From Melanocharis versteri (lineage: Eukaryota > Chordata > Aves > Passeriformes > Melanocharitidae), in NCBI GenBank assembly GCA_013397845.1, contig VZTG01007429.1:82197-146196 (forward strand): 64,000 nucleotides of DNA, written 5' to 3'. Made by a program: the position numbers and the translations under genes. Below, in pieces: positions 11,400 to 24,179 of the stretch (the stretch's first letter is position 1; each line of letters begins with the position of its first letter). The notes under the pieces are model-generated. The model did not search any database. It saw only the letters and a program-made list of their open reading frames with translations, and had not been told where the DNA came from.

Positions 11400-11770
11400 A
11401 CCACACAGCAACGTTTCCTGTGGGGAGTTTGCTGCATTTCATTTTAAACAAGTTGCTTTTGCAGCTCTAGTGACCTGAGGAGCCAGAAATATGAACATTA
11501 ACAAAGGAAACAAATAAATAACGTATTCCAATTACAGCTTTAATAAGATGCAATGTGCTAGAAGTCCATGCGGATGCAACAGTAATTTCTAATTAAAAAC
11601 ACGCAATTAATTATTAACCTAAAAAAGTTCTAGTATTATTCCAGCGTGCTCAAATCAGTGTGCTCTCCGAGTGAATTCAGGATTATCATTTTTGATGCTG
11701 GGGGTGTTCTTCTGTTGGCTTGTTTCTCATCTTATTAAGGGAAAAGGTAATTTTCAGCCAGCAGAAGTGC
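11400..11770. promoter_or_regulatory. Candidate enhancer: clustered TAATTA sites
   Basis: Homeodomain-type cores are dense: CAATTA at 11529-11534, TAATTA at 11590-11595 and TAATTA at 11608-11613, the last two only 18 bp apart, in a strongly AT-rich stretch with a few retained CpGs. The paired spacing would suit cooperative homeodomain binding. It looks like a conserved non-coding element but no alignment was available. Confidence 0.32.
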
Positions 11771-13569
11771 ACAGCTGATTGGAGGCCATTAGGAGCTGCC
11801 AAGCTCCATCCCCCTCGCCCTGCTTTAAGGCACCACACCTCTGTTTCCTTCTCTAATCCCTCTGAGGCACCTCTGGGAGCTGCTCAACAGATCCAAATCC
11901 TACTGGTGGAGGGAGCCCCTTCAGTTTGAAGCATCCATTGAGCATTTCAGGACGCAAAGTGCTGCTTGGGAACACGAGCTCTTCCATGCAGGAAAGTGGA
12001 ACTGGTGAGATTATCCAGTCTCCAACCCCAAAGACTGGGAGTCTGTGAGAAGGGAGATTGCTCAGGGCACCATGGGTTTGCTGTGCATCTCTAAGAGATC
12101 CTAATTTGTTCAGGAATTAGTAAGGAAGTTTGTGGGCATTCACCACTGGGCCCATGTCCAGCGTGACTGATGCCAAGTCAGAACTTGCTACCCATCAGCT
12201 GCCTTTCCATGGAACAGAATGATGCCAGCAAATTTAAACCCACTCCAACCCAGTAAGATACAAACAGTTCAGATAAGGAAGAGGACTGGGCCTGTAATTG
12301 GCAAATAAATCTGTGATTGAGGCACTTCCATGAAGCCCTATCCTTCCATGGAGCCCAAAAGTAATGAGGATGTTTGCCCTTGAAGCGTGAAGCTGATAGC
12401 AGAGTAGATTCCTCTGACTGGTATAAAACGTGTGCAAAAAAATTACAAACCAGTGGCTCCAGGCTGCTGGAGTAGAGGCACCCTCAGGAGAGGCCTGAGG
12501 CACTGAAAGTTTGGAGTCAGACATCAATAGCCTCACATTTTAGAGCAGGGGGGCAGATCCAGCCCTCGTGGAAGTGAGCAATTTCAGACTACCAGCCAGC
12601 ATAGCCTGGTGGATCAAAGACTGGATTGAGGCTTAGGAAGCCAAAGCTGATTTTTCAGCTCTCCCAAGTAATCTGGCTTCTCTTTGTGCCTTTGCTTCAA
12701 GCTCAGTGGAACAATAGAGTCCCTCCCTGTGCACAAAGCAGAGCACCTGGCAGTGTGGTCCTACCACAGCACAGAGATATCAGTAGAGGAGCTGCACTTC
12801 TGGATTTAGTTCCCTGTTTTGGATGAAGATGAAAACGAGCTGAACTGTGAATCCAGCTAACAATGGCCAAAAGCTGCCCGGCTGGAACACAGAGCGATGA
12901 CAATCCTCAGAATGCCTGGAGAGATCTCCTGCCAGCTGAACGGCTTTTCTGCCAGACAAAGGATGGCTTTAGGGGGGAAAGGGGAGCCTGAACAGGAAGC
13001 ATGAATGTAAAAAAGCTGGAGAACCAGCAAAGGGACCCTGTCCTCCCCTATGGAACCTGCTAAAGGCAAGCACACAGCTATTCAACAGCCACACACAAAC
13101 CCAACGCTGCAGCTGCTTGCCTGGGCAAGGTTGTTGGCGGAGTAATCCTTGGGAGCTCCCAAGGAGCCTGTCAGCACTAACACAGTGAGGGAAACAGGGA
13201 GAAAGGAGATGGGGACTCAACGAGCCTCAAAACTCATTGATTACCACCTCCATCTCTGGGGCCAAGTGGTCACACAGTCTGGAGAGCTCTTGGAAATGCT
13301 TTGTGCTGAGCATGTCTGAGCTTAGAAAGCCCACACGAGGCATTCCCAGAATTTTCCAAGTCCTGAGCCGTTTTCAGTGCCACGTGGAGTTCCAGGAGGG
13401 TCAGTTTGGAGTCAGCCTGGGAGAGCTGTGGCTTGTTCAGCCTCTTGCTCTGGTGAAGACCTTCACCATAGAATGGATTGCACCATCTTCTGCCCAGATT
13501 TAGCCACTTTTCAACTGTCTGGAGACCATACACTGTGTGTGTAGGATGTGATGTGGTTTGCACTTCTTT
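11771..13569. other. No gene seen; unique sequence
   Basis: Scattered short open frames only. No convincing transposon, RNA or splice-bounded exon was recognised. Confidence 0.45.
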
Positions 13570-13617
13570 GGGATGGAAACTTGTTATGGATTTGGGATAG
13601 AAAGTTGTTATGGATTT
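13570..13617 (+). repeat. Two-copy 24-bp tandem repeat
   Basis: The unit beginning GGGAT and ending GTTATGGATTT occurs at 13570-13593 and 13594-13617 with two mismatches (G/A and C/G). A decayed third start follows. It lies in a minus-strand open frame (13270-13719), where it yields a repeated PKSIT peptide because 24 is a multiple of 3; I still regard that frame as chance. Confidence 0.85.
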
Positions 13618-16600
13618 AGGAAGGCAAGTTAGAGTCCTGCTACCAATCATGGCTCTTGTACATCTGCCTACCTGAGAACTTTCCTCTGAGTCCTCAGACA
13701 CAAGAGATTCTTTCCACACGCAGTGGAAATGGACACACTTCTAGAGGTAAAATTACACAAGAAAGTTGCCTTTTGAGTATTTAAGAGTGTACAGAAGCTC
13801 GCGACTTTCCACAACACAACACAATAACCAGCAGAGCAGCACAAAACTTTGCAGCATCTCTAAAGCATTCTCTCTCTCCACCCAGTGCTTTCCATTATGA
13901 CCCATTTTCTGGCCTTTTTTTTTTTTTCCCTTCTCTTATTTCAAGTCAAAGCATTTTGACACCCTGCCCTTTGTGAACGCTGTGTGTCAGAAGATCTACA
14001 GGGATGGCAAATCGTGTTTGCTTCTGTCTAATCTGTGCAGGCAGCTGGGCCACTTCCATCTATAATTGGGCGCCTCTGGGGGAGTGTCACTGTCACAGCC
14101 GCAGTGGTGGGCACCACGGGGCTGCAGCAAAGCCAGCACAACTGGTAGGCTAAGACAGAGGAGCTGGCCTGGGCCTCACTGTTCTTGCACCTAAAAATAG
14201 GAAAAGATCAACCTGCAGTTGAGTTTAGGAGGAGGAGAGTCAAAAAAAGTCACTTCTTTTGGAAGGCAGCAAGGAAAAGTCAGACTGTGTCAGAGCTGAT
14301 GCTCAGGCAGCGCAGGAGAGCAAAGCCAGGCTTACTCCAGGAGACAGCTGGTGACAGTGTCTGCACCACAGTAATCTGTGTTTACAGCAGGGCCACCTTT
14401 GGCTTGGAAATGGCACTTAAATAGCAACTGGTTTGTTCTCCTTGTTTGCTTTAAACCTGTATGTAATCACCTCCACGGCTGCTGCCTGCCATTCTCATCT
14501 GGTAAATGAGACAAATCCAGATGTCTCGGCTTGTAAAGAAAGGGAACATGTAAAGCAAACCACACGCCAGCTTCAATAAATACCTCTCTTAGATGTTTCA
14601 GATTTACTCATTTTTTGGGTTTTTGTTTTCCTTATTCAAAAAACAAGGTTCCTCCTCCCTATTTTCTCTTGCCACATGTGGCAACAACTCAAAAACACAA
14701 GGGGAAAAGAGGCAGCTTTGTTTAACACAAAACAAACAAGCATTTGCATTTGGCAGTTCCCTTTGTACAAAGCAAGGCCTGTGTGGGATTTCAGAGGGAA
14801 GGGGGGATTTGTCAGGTAGGCAGGAGCTCAAAGCAGCACTAACGTGCTCTGACACCCTCGCTTCTGTTTCCCATATGACAGCCTTGTTTTACACGGAGGT
14901 TTGAAACGCTCAGGCCTTGCCTGCATGGAGGGACAGAAGTATCCATGGCTCCAGGGCTTTTCAGGGAGACCTGAGCTCCTGTGGGGAGGCAGCTCAGCAC
15001 AACCAGGTCATTTGGGATCGCCCTCCTCAGCCAAGGAACGCAGCCCACATGAGGTGTGAGGGGGGTGCAAACCAGGAGAGGTGGTCCGAGGACAAAAGGA
15101 TGGGAAGAAAGGCAGGAAGGGCAGATTTCCACATCGCCTTTATCCCCCAGTATCTGCTCGTTCTCCTTGGGTTTGTTCCTGAGACTGGACGCCTTTGAAG
15201 GAAGAAGAAAGTGACCACAGCCCAGAGGCATTAGAGCCAGAGGAACACCTAAGTCCAGGATAAGTTCTTTATAATAACCCATATCACACACCAGAGTTTC
15301 TTATTGCAAGTGCACAAATACACGAAATAAAACCTTTCTTCTTACCTGCAGGCTTCCCCATCCCAACAATCCCTCTTTTTCTGAGCACAGTGTTCTTAAG
15401 ACACTTTAAACCCTTGTTATTTGTTATGCACCACTATAATCCCCTTCTATCTCTGCGTTATTGGCAGGGATTTGGAGTCTGAGCACGCAGCACAGACTTC
15501 GATGCCTTGCTGAGACATCTTGTTACTCACTGTGTAAAGAGAGAGGAGCAGCCCTGGCTGTGAGGAGAGCCAGGACAGGACATGGGAGAGCTGGGATCAC
15601 ACATGGTCCATAGGAGCAGCAGCTCCACATAGATGGAGCCAGCTTGGAAGACAGTGTGGGCCCACCTCTTCAAAAAAATCCTGTTTAGCTATTTCTGAAG
15701 ATGACAAATATTTGCTGAGGAAAGAAGGAGAAGTCTCAGGAAGAAAACTGCTATTCTTTACGAAAAACCCAAATGAAATAACAACTTAGCTAAACCCAAG
15801 AAAAATGTAGCAGTAAAAAGAAAAAGAAATGCAGCCTGTGAAATCCTAAAAATGCAGAGACAGATGTGAAAAGACAGAAATTCTTCAACAAGGATATTTT
15901 TACAGAAATCTGTGAGGCTCCTAAACACGAGAGCCTGTTCCTGGTCAGTCACCCAATATGAGCAAAAACCACTGAAGGGCAAAAACCCCACTGTTGGGGC
16001 CAAAGAGGAGCAGATGGGCCAATTTCTCACTGCAGTGAGGAATGCAGGAAAAGAGAAGGAAGGGAGGGATCTGCTTTGTGCTCATCTGGCCACAGCCCTG
16101 ATAATTTGAAATGCTCCTGAGATGGTCACTAAACCAAAAAAAAAAAGGAAGGTGAAAGCTCTCAAAGGAGAGAAATTGCAGCCCTGCTTCAGCCACCTCC
16201 AGCTGCTGGGCAAGTCAGGGGGTAAAATGGGACTCATTCCATGGAGAATCCTGCTGCATCCCAGCAGGTAAAGGCAGGAATCAGCCTGAAAGCTGCCGAG
16301 GAACCTGGCTGGGCAGTGCTGACCCCCTGGACACTGCTCCAGCCAGGGGCTGCTGGCCAGGGCTCTCAGCTGCTTCGCTTTTGTTTTGCTGAGAAAGGAG
16401 CAGGTGTTGACGAAAGGTTTTTAAAGGCCAAATGCTTGGAGTCCAAGCTCCTTCCCTGCACACAAAACTGTGAATTTCTCTCCATTTCTTGAAGAGGGCA
16501 GGCAGAGCCCCAGCTGTGGACCATGACCAGGGAAGATGAGCAGTCCTGCAGAGCCATGGCCACCCCACACTTCTGCAGAGAAATGTCCCACAGCAGCCTC

Positions 16601-19199
16601 GGGGGGAGAAGAGAGGGGCTGGAGGCACCTCCAAGGGGCTTTCTTGGCCTTCCCACCAGATGATTTGGGGCAAGATCCTTCTTTGTGCTGGCCAATGAAT
16701 TGCAGGCTCTGATTGTAGAGATGATCAACGAGTGGAGAGTGTGGGAGAAAGGGCTGCAGGTTCCCTGTTCCCTGTCACTGCAGGGGTCTGTACAGGGGGG
16801 TCTGGACTGTAAAAATGGAGCAGCAAAGGGTCAGCCAGCCCCCCTGAGCCAGCAGCTGCACCAGGGGTTGGCTGCCAGCATTTAGAAACACTCGGGTTCC
16901 AGGGGATCTCAACAGAGAAAAGACACTGGTGATGGATGTGCAGTGAGGGCACCCATCCNACTACAACCCAGTGGGTGTTTTAGCCTGAAGATGGGCTCCA
17001 AACTACCAAACTCAGGGCAGGGTGTAGATCCCAACAAGGAATTTGCACCGTGAACAAATGCAAACGGCATCTTTGTGGATTCCTGCCCATCCTGATTTGA
17101 TTTGGAAACTCATCAAAGCCATTAAGGGACAAAGAGCAGCCCTGAGCCTATCTGTGCAATCAGATAGGCACCTGCCAGAGTCAGGAGAACAATGTGTTGC
17201 TTCATTTTATTGCCTGCTTCTATTCTTTTAACAAAAGCAGATTGTCAGCACGCACGAGCCAGCTCCCATTGCAAACAGCTGAACTGCTGGGCTCTGTGAG
17301 CCTTCAGAGACTCGTGTGTACAGTGAGACCCACATGTTGGCAAAGGTGTTGGAGAAGTAGTTTCCCCAAGAAACTGCACGTGCTGGTTTGATTTTGCATG
17401 CATGAGCTGTACTCAGATCATCTCCATGCTCTGTTAGGAAGAAGGAATTCAACCAACATGGCACTGATCACTCCTCGTTACCCCAACCCTGTGATATGAA
17501 TGGATCTGACTTAGCAATCTCAGCACTGTTAATACTGATTAAAACCAAATTATTACATATTTGTATCAATCGTGGCAGCAGAGTCTCCCTTGTCCCTCAC
17601 CATTAGCAAGTGAAGCTCTGAAGCAGCTGATGCCCAGGAAAGCAGACGACGTCCCTGGAGAAGGGGAAGGGAAGCAGCCCCCTGAGAAGGGAGGTGACAA
17701 CAGCTCCTGGAGCCCGAGGTGCTCCAGGGCGGCAGTGTCAGGACTCGTGCAGAGCTTTCCTGTGCCTGTTGCTCACTCCTCTCCGGAGATCCTCCCCGTT
17801 TGGATGCAGGATGCAGCACACACTGAGGATTGCAGTGATCAAACCCCTGGCACACTCCTTGCTGGAGCAGGTAGCAAGGCCCAGGGATGCTGTCACTCCC
17901 AGCTCAGTGTGGAGCAGAGTGATTGCTGTCTACAGAACTCACACAACGAGACAGAGGTGTTGTACATGCTGGGGATTATCTCCTGCTACCCAAACCCAGC
18001 ACAAGTTGTTCAAATCCCTGCACCTTCTCTTCTCAGCAGATTCTGGGCTGTTTACATTATATTTAGGAATAGAAAATGTTCCTGGGAAAGCTGAATAAAA
18101 TCCAAACTCTGCTATAATTCCAGACTAGGTTAAAAACACAATAAGGAGTTTCACAGTGGTATCAGAGTGCCCTGATCACAGCCCTGCTGGTGCTGTGAGA
18201 ATGTGGAGTAAGACACCCCTTGCCTCAATGACACAGATGTCTCTTAGGTCTTCCAATCCCCCTTTGATGAGACACCACACAGCTCAACAGGAAGTCCTAC
18301 AAAGTATTTTATTTCTGAGGGAACAGTGCTAAATTGTTTTGTTGAACTGGTGTAAGATATTTCAAGTTTACAAAAGAAAACCAATTTTCGAAGGGTAAAA
18401 CTGTTGGGAAGTGATTTAATTGTTATTTTTCCAACACAAAAGAGTCCAGCAAGACCTCCAGTGAAATGGATTCCTACAGAAAAGGGTCATTTTTGATGAA
18501 CTGTCATTTTTCTCCATTGTGAAATTCAACATTCCTTGAGAATCACTATCTCCATTCTTCATGACTGAGATAAGAAGACTCAGAGTTAACTGAAAGGTAA
18601 GAACTGTGTTTCTGAAAGAGTTCCCCTTTCTTCCACTGAAATTTTCGATTTTAAAAGATTTCACACATATCAAAAGTGGGAACAGCTCTAATAACTTTTC
18701 CCCTACTCTATTTTTTAAGTAGATAAATCTTCAGGCCAGTGACTCTTAGAGTCTATGCATGGACTTCAACTCAACAGAATCCCGATTTCCAACAGTGAAT
18801 TAATGTTCTGGGAGTAATTAGAAAAAGCCTTGGTTTTTTAAAACTCTGATTTAAGACTGGATGGTGCTAGAGATGTTTGAACTCCATCCACCAAGAAGAA
18901 ACTCTGTATATTATTCCTCAAAAAAAAACCCCAAAATTCCACTCTTTTTTTTCCAGCAGGCAGCACTCAGAGCCAGTCACAGCCTCAGAACCAGAAGAAA
19001 GTGGAGTTCAAAGCAAGGGAAAGGACAGGGAAATGGAGTAGAAATGAAGAGGTCTGGGGGGGGGCACCATTATTAACTCCCATTGTTCCCTCTCCAGACA
19101 GAGCAGCCTTTGACATCTGATCTTTGGGCACCTCGCTGGGCTCAGCTGACAAATGGCTCTCTCTGATTCTTGGAAGGGAAGAAAAATAACAACCCCCCT
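13618..19199. other. No gene seen; long unique stretch with one N
   Basis: About 5.6 kb without a recognisable gene or young transposon. Notable items: a T-run near 13917-13928, a perfect octamer ATTTGCAT at 14742-14749, an A-run near 16135-16145, and a single undetermined base at 16959. From about 18330 the sequence becomes AT-rich. The segment at 18480-18510 contains a TTTTTGATGAACTGTCATTTTT string similar in reverse to 20187-20215 (see findings). Confidence 0.45.
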
Positions 19200-19800
19200 C
19201 CATCCCCTTTGGGTCATGCTACGCCATCCGACTTGGAGAAATCATTTATCATTTATCTGATGGCTTAAGCACATCTGCATAATGAGTGGCACACACCCAG
19301 AGAAGCTCTCTCTATTTCACAAATCCTTAGCAGTGCATTTTTTAATAGAAAACATCAATCCCGAGTAGCCCGAAGGAACGATCCCTCTTTAATCATCCAC
19401 CACGCTGAGGACTAATTTTAGACAAAAGCTCAATGCTCCCAGTCACCTACAGCATGGAATAACTCAGATGATTCCTAAATTCACAGGGAAAGGTTCAATC
19501 GCCTTTTCAAAGCTGGATTGCAGATCCTGTGTTAATTACTACGGGAAATTACATCTCCAGTAATACTCGGCAAGGCTTTACAATAAATGCTGTCTGATCT
19601 ATTCCTGCTCAGTCTTGAACTCTTTGTGGAATATTTGTAAATGTAATGGGTACTTCATTTCCACCACTGCTCCTGAATAATTCATTCAGTGGAAGATGCT
19701 TGCATGGTTCTGTGAATTGAGAGACTTGGGGTATTTTGTTCTCTATAGTTAATGGATTAAAACAGGTTTTTTTCATCTATGAAACCAGGTAATTTATCAC
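19200..19800. promoter_or_regulatory. Candidate conserved non-coding tract
   Basis: AT-rich with retained CpGs. It contains an ATCATTTATC/ATTTATC direct repeat at 19241-19257, a CTGCATAATGAG POU-like site near 19275, a CTAATTTTA site near 19413, and TTAATTA at 19542-19548. No frame looks coding. The combination of AT-richness, preserved CpGs and motif density is typical of developmental enhancers; this remains an inference. Confidence 0.3.
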
Positions 19801-19959
19801 CACAAACCCAAGCATGGTTCATACATCATTGGCTCAACTGAGAAACACATCTGCGAGTCTGGATATCAGAACAGAACAACCAACAATTTTAAATCATCCC
19901 ATGTTGACTGAAAAGCCAACAGAGTTGCAAAATAAAATGCTAAAAAACTGCCTCGGATC

Positions 19960-20285
19960 AGTCAAAATATTTGATTTCCTTTTTTTTCCAGGCCTTTAAT
20001 TCAACCATTTTGTTCCCCCACAAAACAGCACATTTTGAAACATCATTTTGAAAACAGAGAAAGAAATAAATCAAAACTCCTTTCCATTCAGAAAATGTCA
20101 TAACTGGGAGCTCCAGCACTTTCAAGATATTCCTCCCCAGCTCCCTTCCAAGCAGAATTGTCAACATTGGTAAGATTTCTTCAGCAATTTCTGTTTCATC
20201 AAAATGACATTTTTCCAGACAAAACCGTTGTGACAAAAAAAAAAACCCACCAAAAAAAAAAAAGTCAAAACCAAAACTCAACAGA
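19960..20285. other. AT-rich tract with repeated CATTTTGAAA motifs
   Basis: CATTTTGAAA occurs at 20031-20040 and again at 20044-20053, and TCATCAAAATGACATTTTT at about 20197-20215. Two A-runs near 20236-20265 are separated by CCCACC. The pattern resembles tracts at 18480-18700, 22640-22830 and 58150-58470, suggesting a decayed dispersed repeat of unknown family or convergent low-complexity sequence. Confidence 0.35.
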
Positions 20286-22640
20286 ACTGAACATCTCTGA
20301 TCCGATTGTCTTTGACAAAAGGAGATGTCTCAAAGATGCAAAACTTCTCCTTGGGTGAGTCCCAGAATATCGGTCTGACACAACCAGGTTGAACATGCAA
20401 GTTCCTCTTAGGTAACAACAAAAGAGAAATGAATCAACCTGAACCTCAGGGGCCAGAGACACCTCCAGATATGTTCAGAGCCAAGTGGAGGCTTCCTAGA
20501 CTGCAGTTCTTACAGCACCTTCACCATTTGAATGAGGAAATTCCACGTTCCAGCCTTAAAACGTGGGGACAAGAACACGGATGCTTTGTCAGTGCCCATC
20601 TCTGGAGGTGAGCACTGACCTCGGGGTTCTGCACCGAGCAGGATTTGCTGTCGGAGCTCCTTCCATGGGTTTTGGGGCAATTTGCACTTCAATCTCTGTT
20701 CTCCTGTCTGCCCCCACCAGGCACCAAGTCTCAATTCCCACCTGATCTCTTCAGCTGGACATGAGATGTGCCCAGCCAACAGCTGCCTTGTCTCTATCAG
20801 AGGAAGTCAATTCATCACAGGAAAATTCTGGGTATCACACAGTGCTGGAGTTCCCAAAAGCTGTTTACAAAGCTCTGTTGTGGGGCACCACCTCCATTTT
20901 CTCAGTGTCAGCAACAAATCTGCTCAATTCACCTATCAAAATGACTCCTCCAACCCCTCTGCCAGGGGAAAATGCCCAGGAATGCACTCGGGGAGAACAA
21001 ATCACTTTGGCTCTGGCTCAGCCATCATCACCAGCTGTAATAAGATTCCCAGGACCTCATGCTGCTGGTGTCAGACATATCCACAACCCTTCCTGTGGAA
21101 GGCCTGCACAGCTGGAGCTCACGGCACAGGCAGAAGGTCGAGCAGGATATGCAGAGGGAAGTTCATCATTCCTTTGCTTTTCCAGGCAGAGAAGATGGAA
21201 GTGCTCTCCAGAGCTGAGCTGATCCTGCAGAGTGGTGGTGAAAACACTGAAAATCACCTCTATTTCTCCTCCAACAGAGCAAACATAACTCAGGTGGTCA
21301 CTGCTTTCAGGGAAGAACGGGTCACTCCACACAGTCACTCTGCTGACGTTCACCTCTGCAGCGGCGTGACTGGGTTTGGGTTTTAAAGCTCTGCAGAGTG
21401 TGGGGCAGGACGGGCCTGAGCACTGACCCCGTGCAGGGATGGGGATGTGAAATGGCACAGCACAGCTCAGGGCTGTCAAGCCAAAAGGTGCAGTGGATTT
21501 TCAAAGGACAACAGATTTTCCATGCTGAGCAGAAGTCACTGGTACCGCAGGTGGCTGTGATGGAGCAGGACAGATGTCTCTTTCTCAAATTCATAGGGTT
21601 GGAATTACCCTTATAACCAAATTCCAAGCCCTTGTCTTGGCCAGGAAAAAAATGTCCTGCACAGATTTGCAGAATTCAGGGGCAGAGAGGGCCTAATGTA
21701 GTGTCAAACCTCATTTCTTTCCATCACAGACACCACGTTTTTCTTCCTAAGCCCTGCAGAAACCCTCCCTGGATGGATGCAGCACATCCAGAGCAGCCAG
21801 CCTGAGCAACCTTGGTGAGAGCAGCTCTCTGCCTACCAGAGGAACATTTCCCTGCAAATCTCAAAGCCTGAGGAAAAGTCACCAAATTTTGCCAGTGATT
21901 GTCGGAATAATGCCTGCCCAGCAGAAGTAAGAAACTTGCTGAGATGGATAGCTCAACAAAGTGGAGGGTTCTGCTCCAATTTAATTAAAAAGGTATTTGG
22001 GAAAATGACAAATGCACCACGGAGCTCAGCACTGTCTGGGATAGACCTGGAGCTCTGTGTGCTTTAAAAAGCAATTAAGACAAGACAAGAATCACCATTA
22101 GCCTTGGGGAAAGAAAACCCACAAGGCATTTTTAGCCCAAGGCAAGAAAAACAGAGGGGAAATGCTCCCTCCAACCCAGAGCAGCCCCTTTGAAGCCCAG
22201 GCTGAGCCCTCCAGAGCTCAGGAACACGGACAAGGTTTGGCTCTTTCTGACCAAGCTCAGCCAGGCTCTGCTCTGTGACGGCAGCCCAGTTCGGTGTGAG
22301 AAAGGACCATGATTTATTCACACAGTTTTGAAATTCTGGGGCCTAAAATGACTGAATGCAGAGAACAGGTTGCAAGAAACAAGTAAGCAAGCAGCAGGGT
22401 ATCCTTCCTCTGCCAGCCTCATTGGATGGCTCCAATTCCTGATTTTTCTACCTGAAGACGTGTTCTGCCCTGTCCCTGTTGGTAGTCCTGGCTGAACATC
22501 CACATCTGCTTCCATAATCAACAAGAAATTGAAAATCTCTGAATAGAAATGCCAAGAATTCACTTTGGAAGCATGTGGTTCCTCATTTCTGATAATTATC
22601 CAAAAAAGCAAAGATATAAATAAAAATACAGTAAATGTGT
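20286..22640. other. No gene seen; unique sequence
   Basis: The longest opening is 20682-21386 on + (234 codons), overlapped by a 153-codon frame on + and a 140-codon frame on -. None has a domain, and overlapping frames in three registers argue for compositional openness. No repeat is recognised. Confidence 0.45.
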
Positions 22641-22830
22641 TGTTTCCTCATTGCAAGATAAAGTAAAAATTATAAATGTCTCACTCAAATCAAAATGAAA
22701 GCATTTGTTTTGACACATTCCAGTTTAAAATGATGCTGGAAGAGACATGTTTTCATTCAATGTTTTGATTTTGACAAAAATGTTTCCAAAAAAAAAAAAA
22801 AAAGAAAAAAGTTTTGCTGCAGTTTCTTCT
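22641..22830. other. AT-rich tract ending in poly(A)
   Basis: Contains TTTTGATTTTGACAAAAATG-type sequence and a 16-base A run at 22788-22803 followed by GAAAAAA. The A run could be the tail of an old retroposed copy on +, but no upstream element is recognisable. Confidence 0.4.
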
Positions 22831-24179
22831 GCCAGCTCCCAGAGGGATCAGTCAAAGCTTCCTGAAGCTCAGAGTCATTAGCAAGCTGTCACAGAACTGA
22901 GACCCTAAAATGCATTTGACACATCAGATCACAGTTCCATCAGACCTGGCAAGCGTGCCAGTGCTGGATCTTCACATCTAACTCTTGGATCTGACTCCTT
23001 GAGGATTCACTCTCTTTTCTGGTAGAGCAAGAGAAAGGAAATTAACCCTGCTAATCCTTTGGGAATGAATCCCCCCTAGCCAGAACCCCAGGATCAGCTG
23101 CTGTGCAGAAAAAGGAGCTCATGGATGACCTCCTGACGTTCCCACTGTCCAAGAGACACAGCCACAGGCAGACATTCACTCCTTGGAGGGGAGGGAAGAG
23201 CAGCAGTAACCAAGATTTCGAGAAAAGAGCAGCAGGAAACACATCCTGTTGTCACTCTAAGCACGAGGCTCCTGAAGAGACCGGCCCTGGGGATGTGGTG
23301 GGCACACACGAAAGGGGCTCTGCCTGGGAATGCCACGGCCTGAAGATCCTGTGGAAAAGCTGCAAAGTGCAAAACCTGCTGGTCTTGGCAGTGCAAAAGG
23401 TTGGAGTTGCCTCATCTGGCAGCTGACCTCGCTTTTCCTACAGAGCTGAGCTGTTCTGGCTGTTCAGATCACAAAGCTCTCCGGCTGCTCTCTCTCTTTG
23501 AGCATCGAGATAATGACTTTCTGGGAAAGAGATTGTTCCTGCTCCAGTGAGCAAACCCAAGGCCTCCACAACACGACCCCACACTCGGATTTCTTGTTGC
23601 AGTTGAAACAAACATATGTTCAAGCAGCCCTGACTCGAGTCCTGTCCAGGTGGCCGCGCAGAGCTGTTGGTGCAGGCAGATGTCCCCGTTAGACACTGGC
23701 AGTTCTAGGGCACAGCTCCTTCCCCTTTTCCAGGCAGCCAATCCCACCAGAGCTTTGTGGGGTTTCTTGCAGGTAAGTGGCACAACTCTTGTGGCACGTT
23801 TCCATGCTCAGGAGCACTGGGAGCCGAGTTGAATCTCAAGTGCAATCTCTTCTTGTCACCACTGGGATCCTCCCAGAAAAGAGATCAGGTTCTCCTCGGA
23901 CAGGAATCATCACAAGGGGCACAGTGTCCTGCACCTGGGACATCAGACTGAGAGATCAGAGCTCCAGCTGACCCTGCCCTCAATGAACTGCAGAAACCTG
24001 AGGGTTTAGGGTGTGGATTTCTGCACCTTCTCTGGGAATGTCCCGCCTTCTCGCATCCCACGCTCAACTGAGATGTTATATTAATAAATGAAATTATCTC
24101 ACCCCAGATCTGGCTAAAGCTCTCTTTTTTCATGCAAGGACATTCACTGCTTCCTTTTCCCCAGCAGAAACTTGTTCTC
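22831..24179. other. No gene seen; unique sequence
   Basis: Short open frames on both strands. A good-looking 5' splice motif (GCAGGTAAGT) sits near 23768-23777, but the sequence upstream gives no exon-like frame with a matching acceptor. No element is called. Confidence 0.45.

Noticed and set aside
18004..18021. GTTCAAATCCC, resembling a tRNA B box
   Set aside because: No A box at the right distance and no cloverleaf can be drawn around it.
20682..21386. 234-codon open frame on +
   Set aside because: Overlapped by other frames on both strands, no domain, low-information translation.
22788..22803. A16 run as the tail of a processed pseudogene
   Set aside because: No upstream coding remnant or target-site duplication could be recognised.
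24003..24012. GGGTTTAGGG telomere-like string
   Set aside because: A single isolated unit, not an array.
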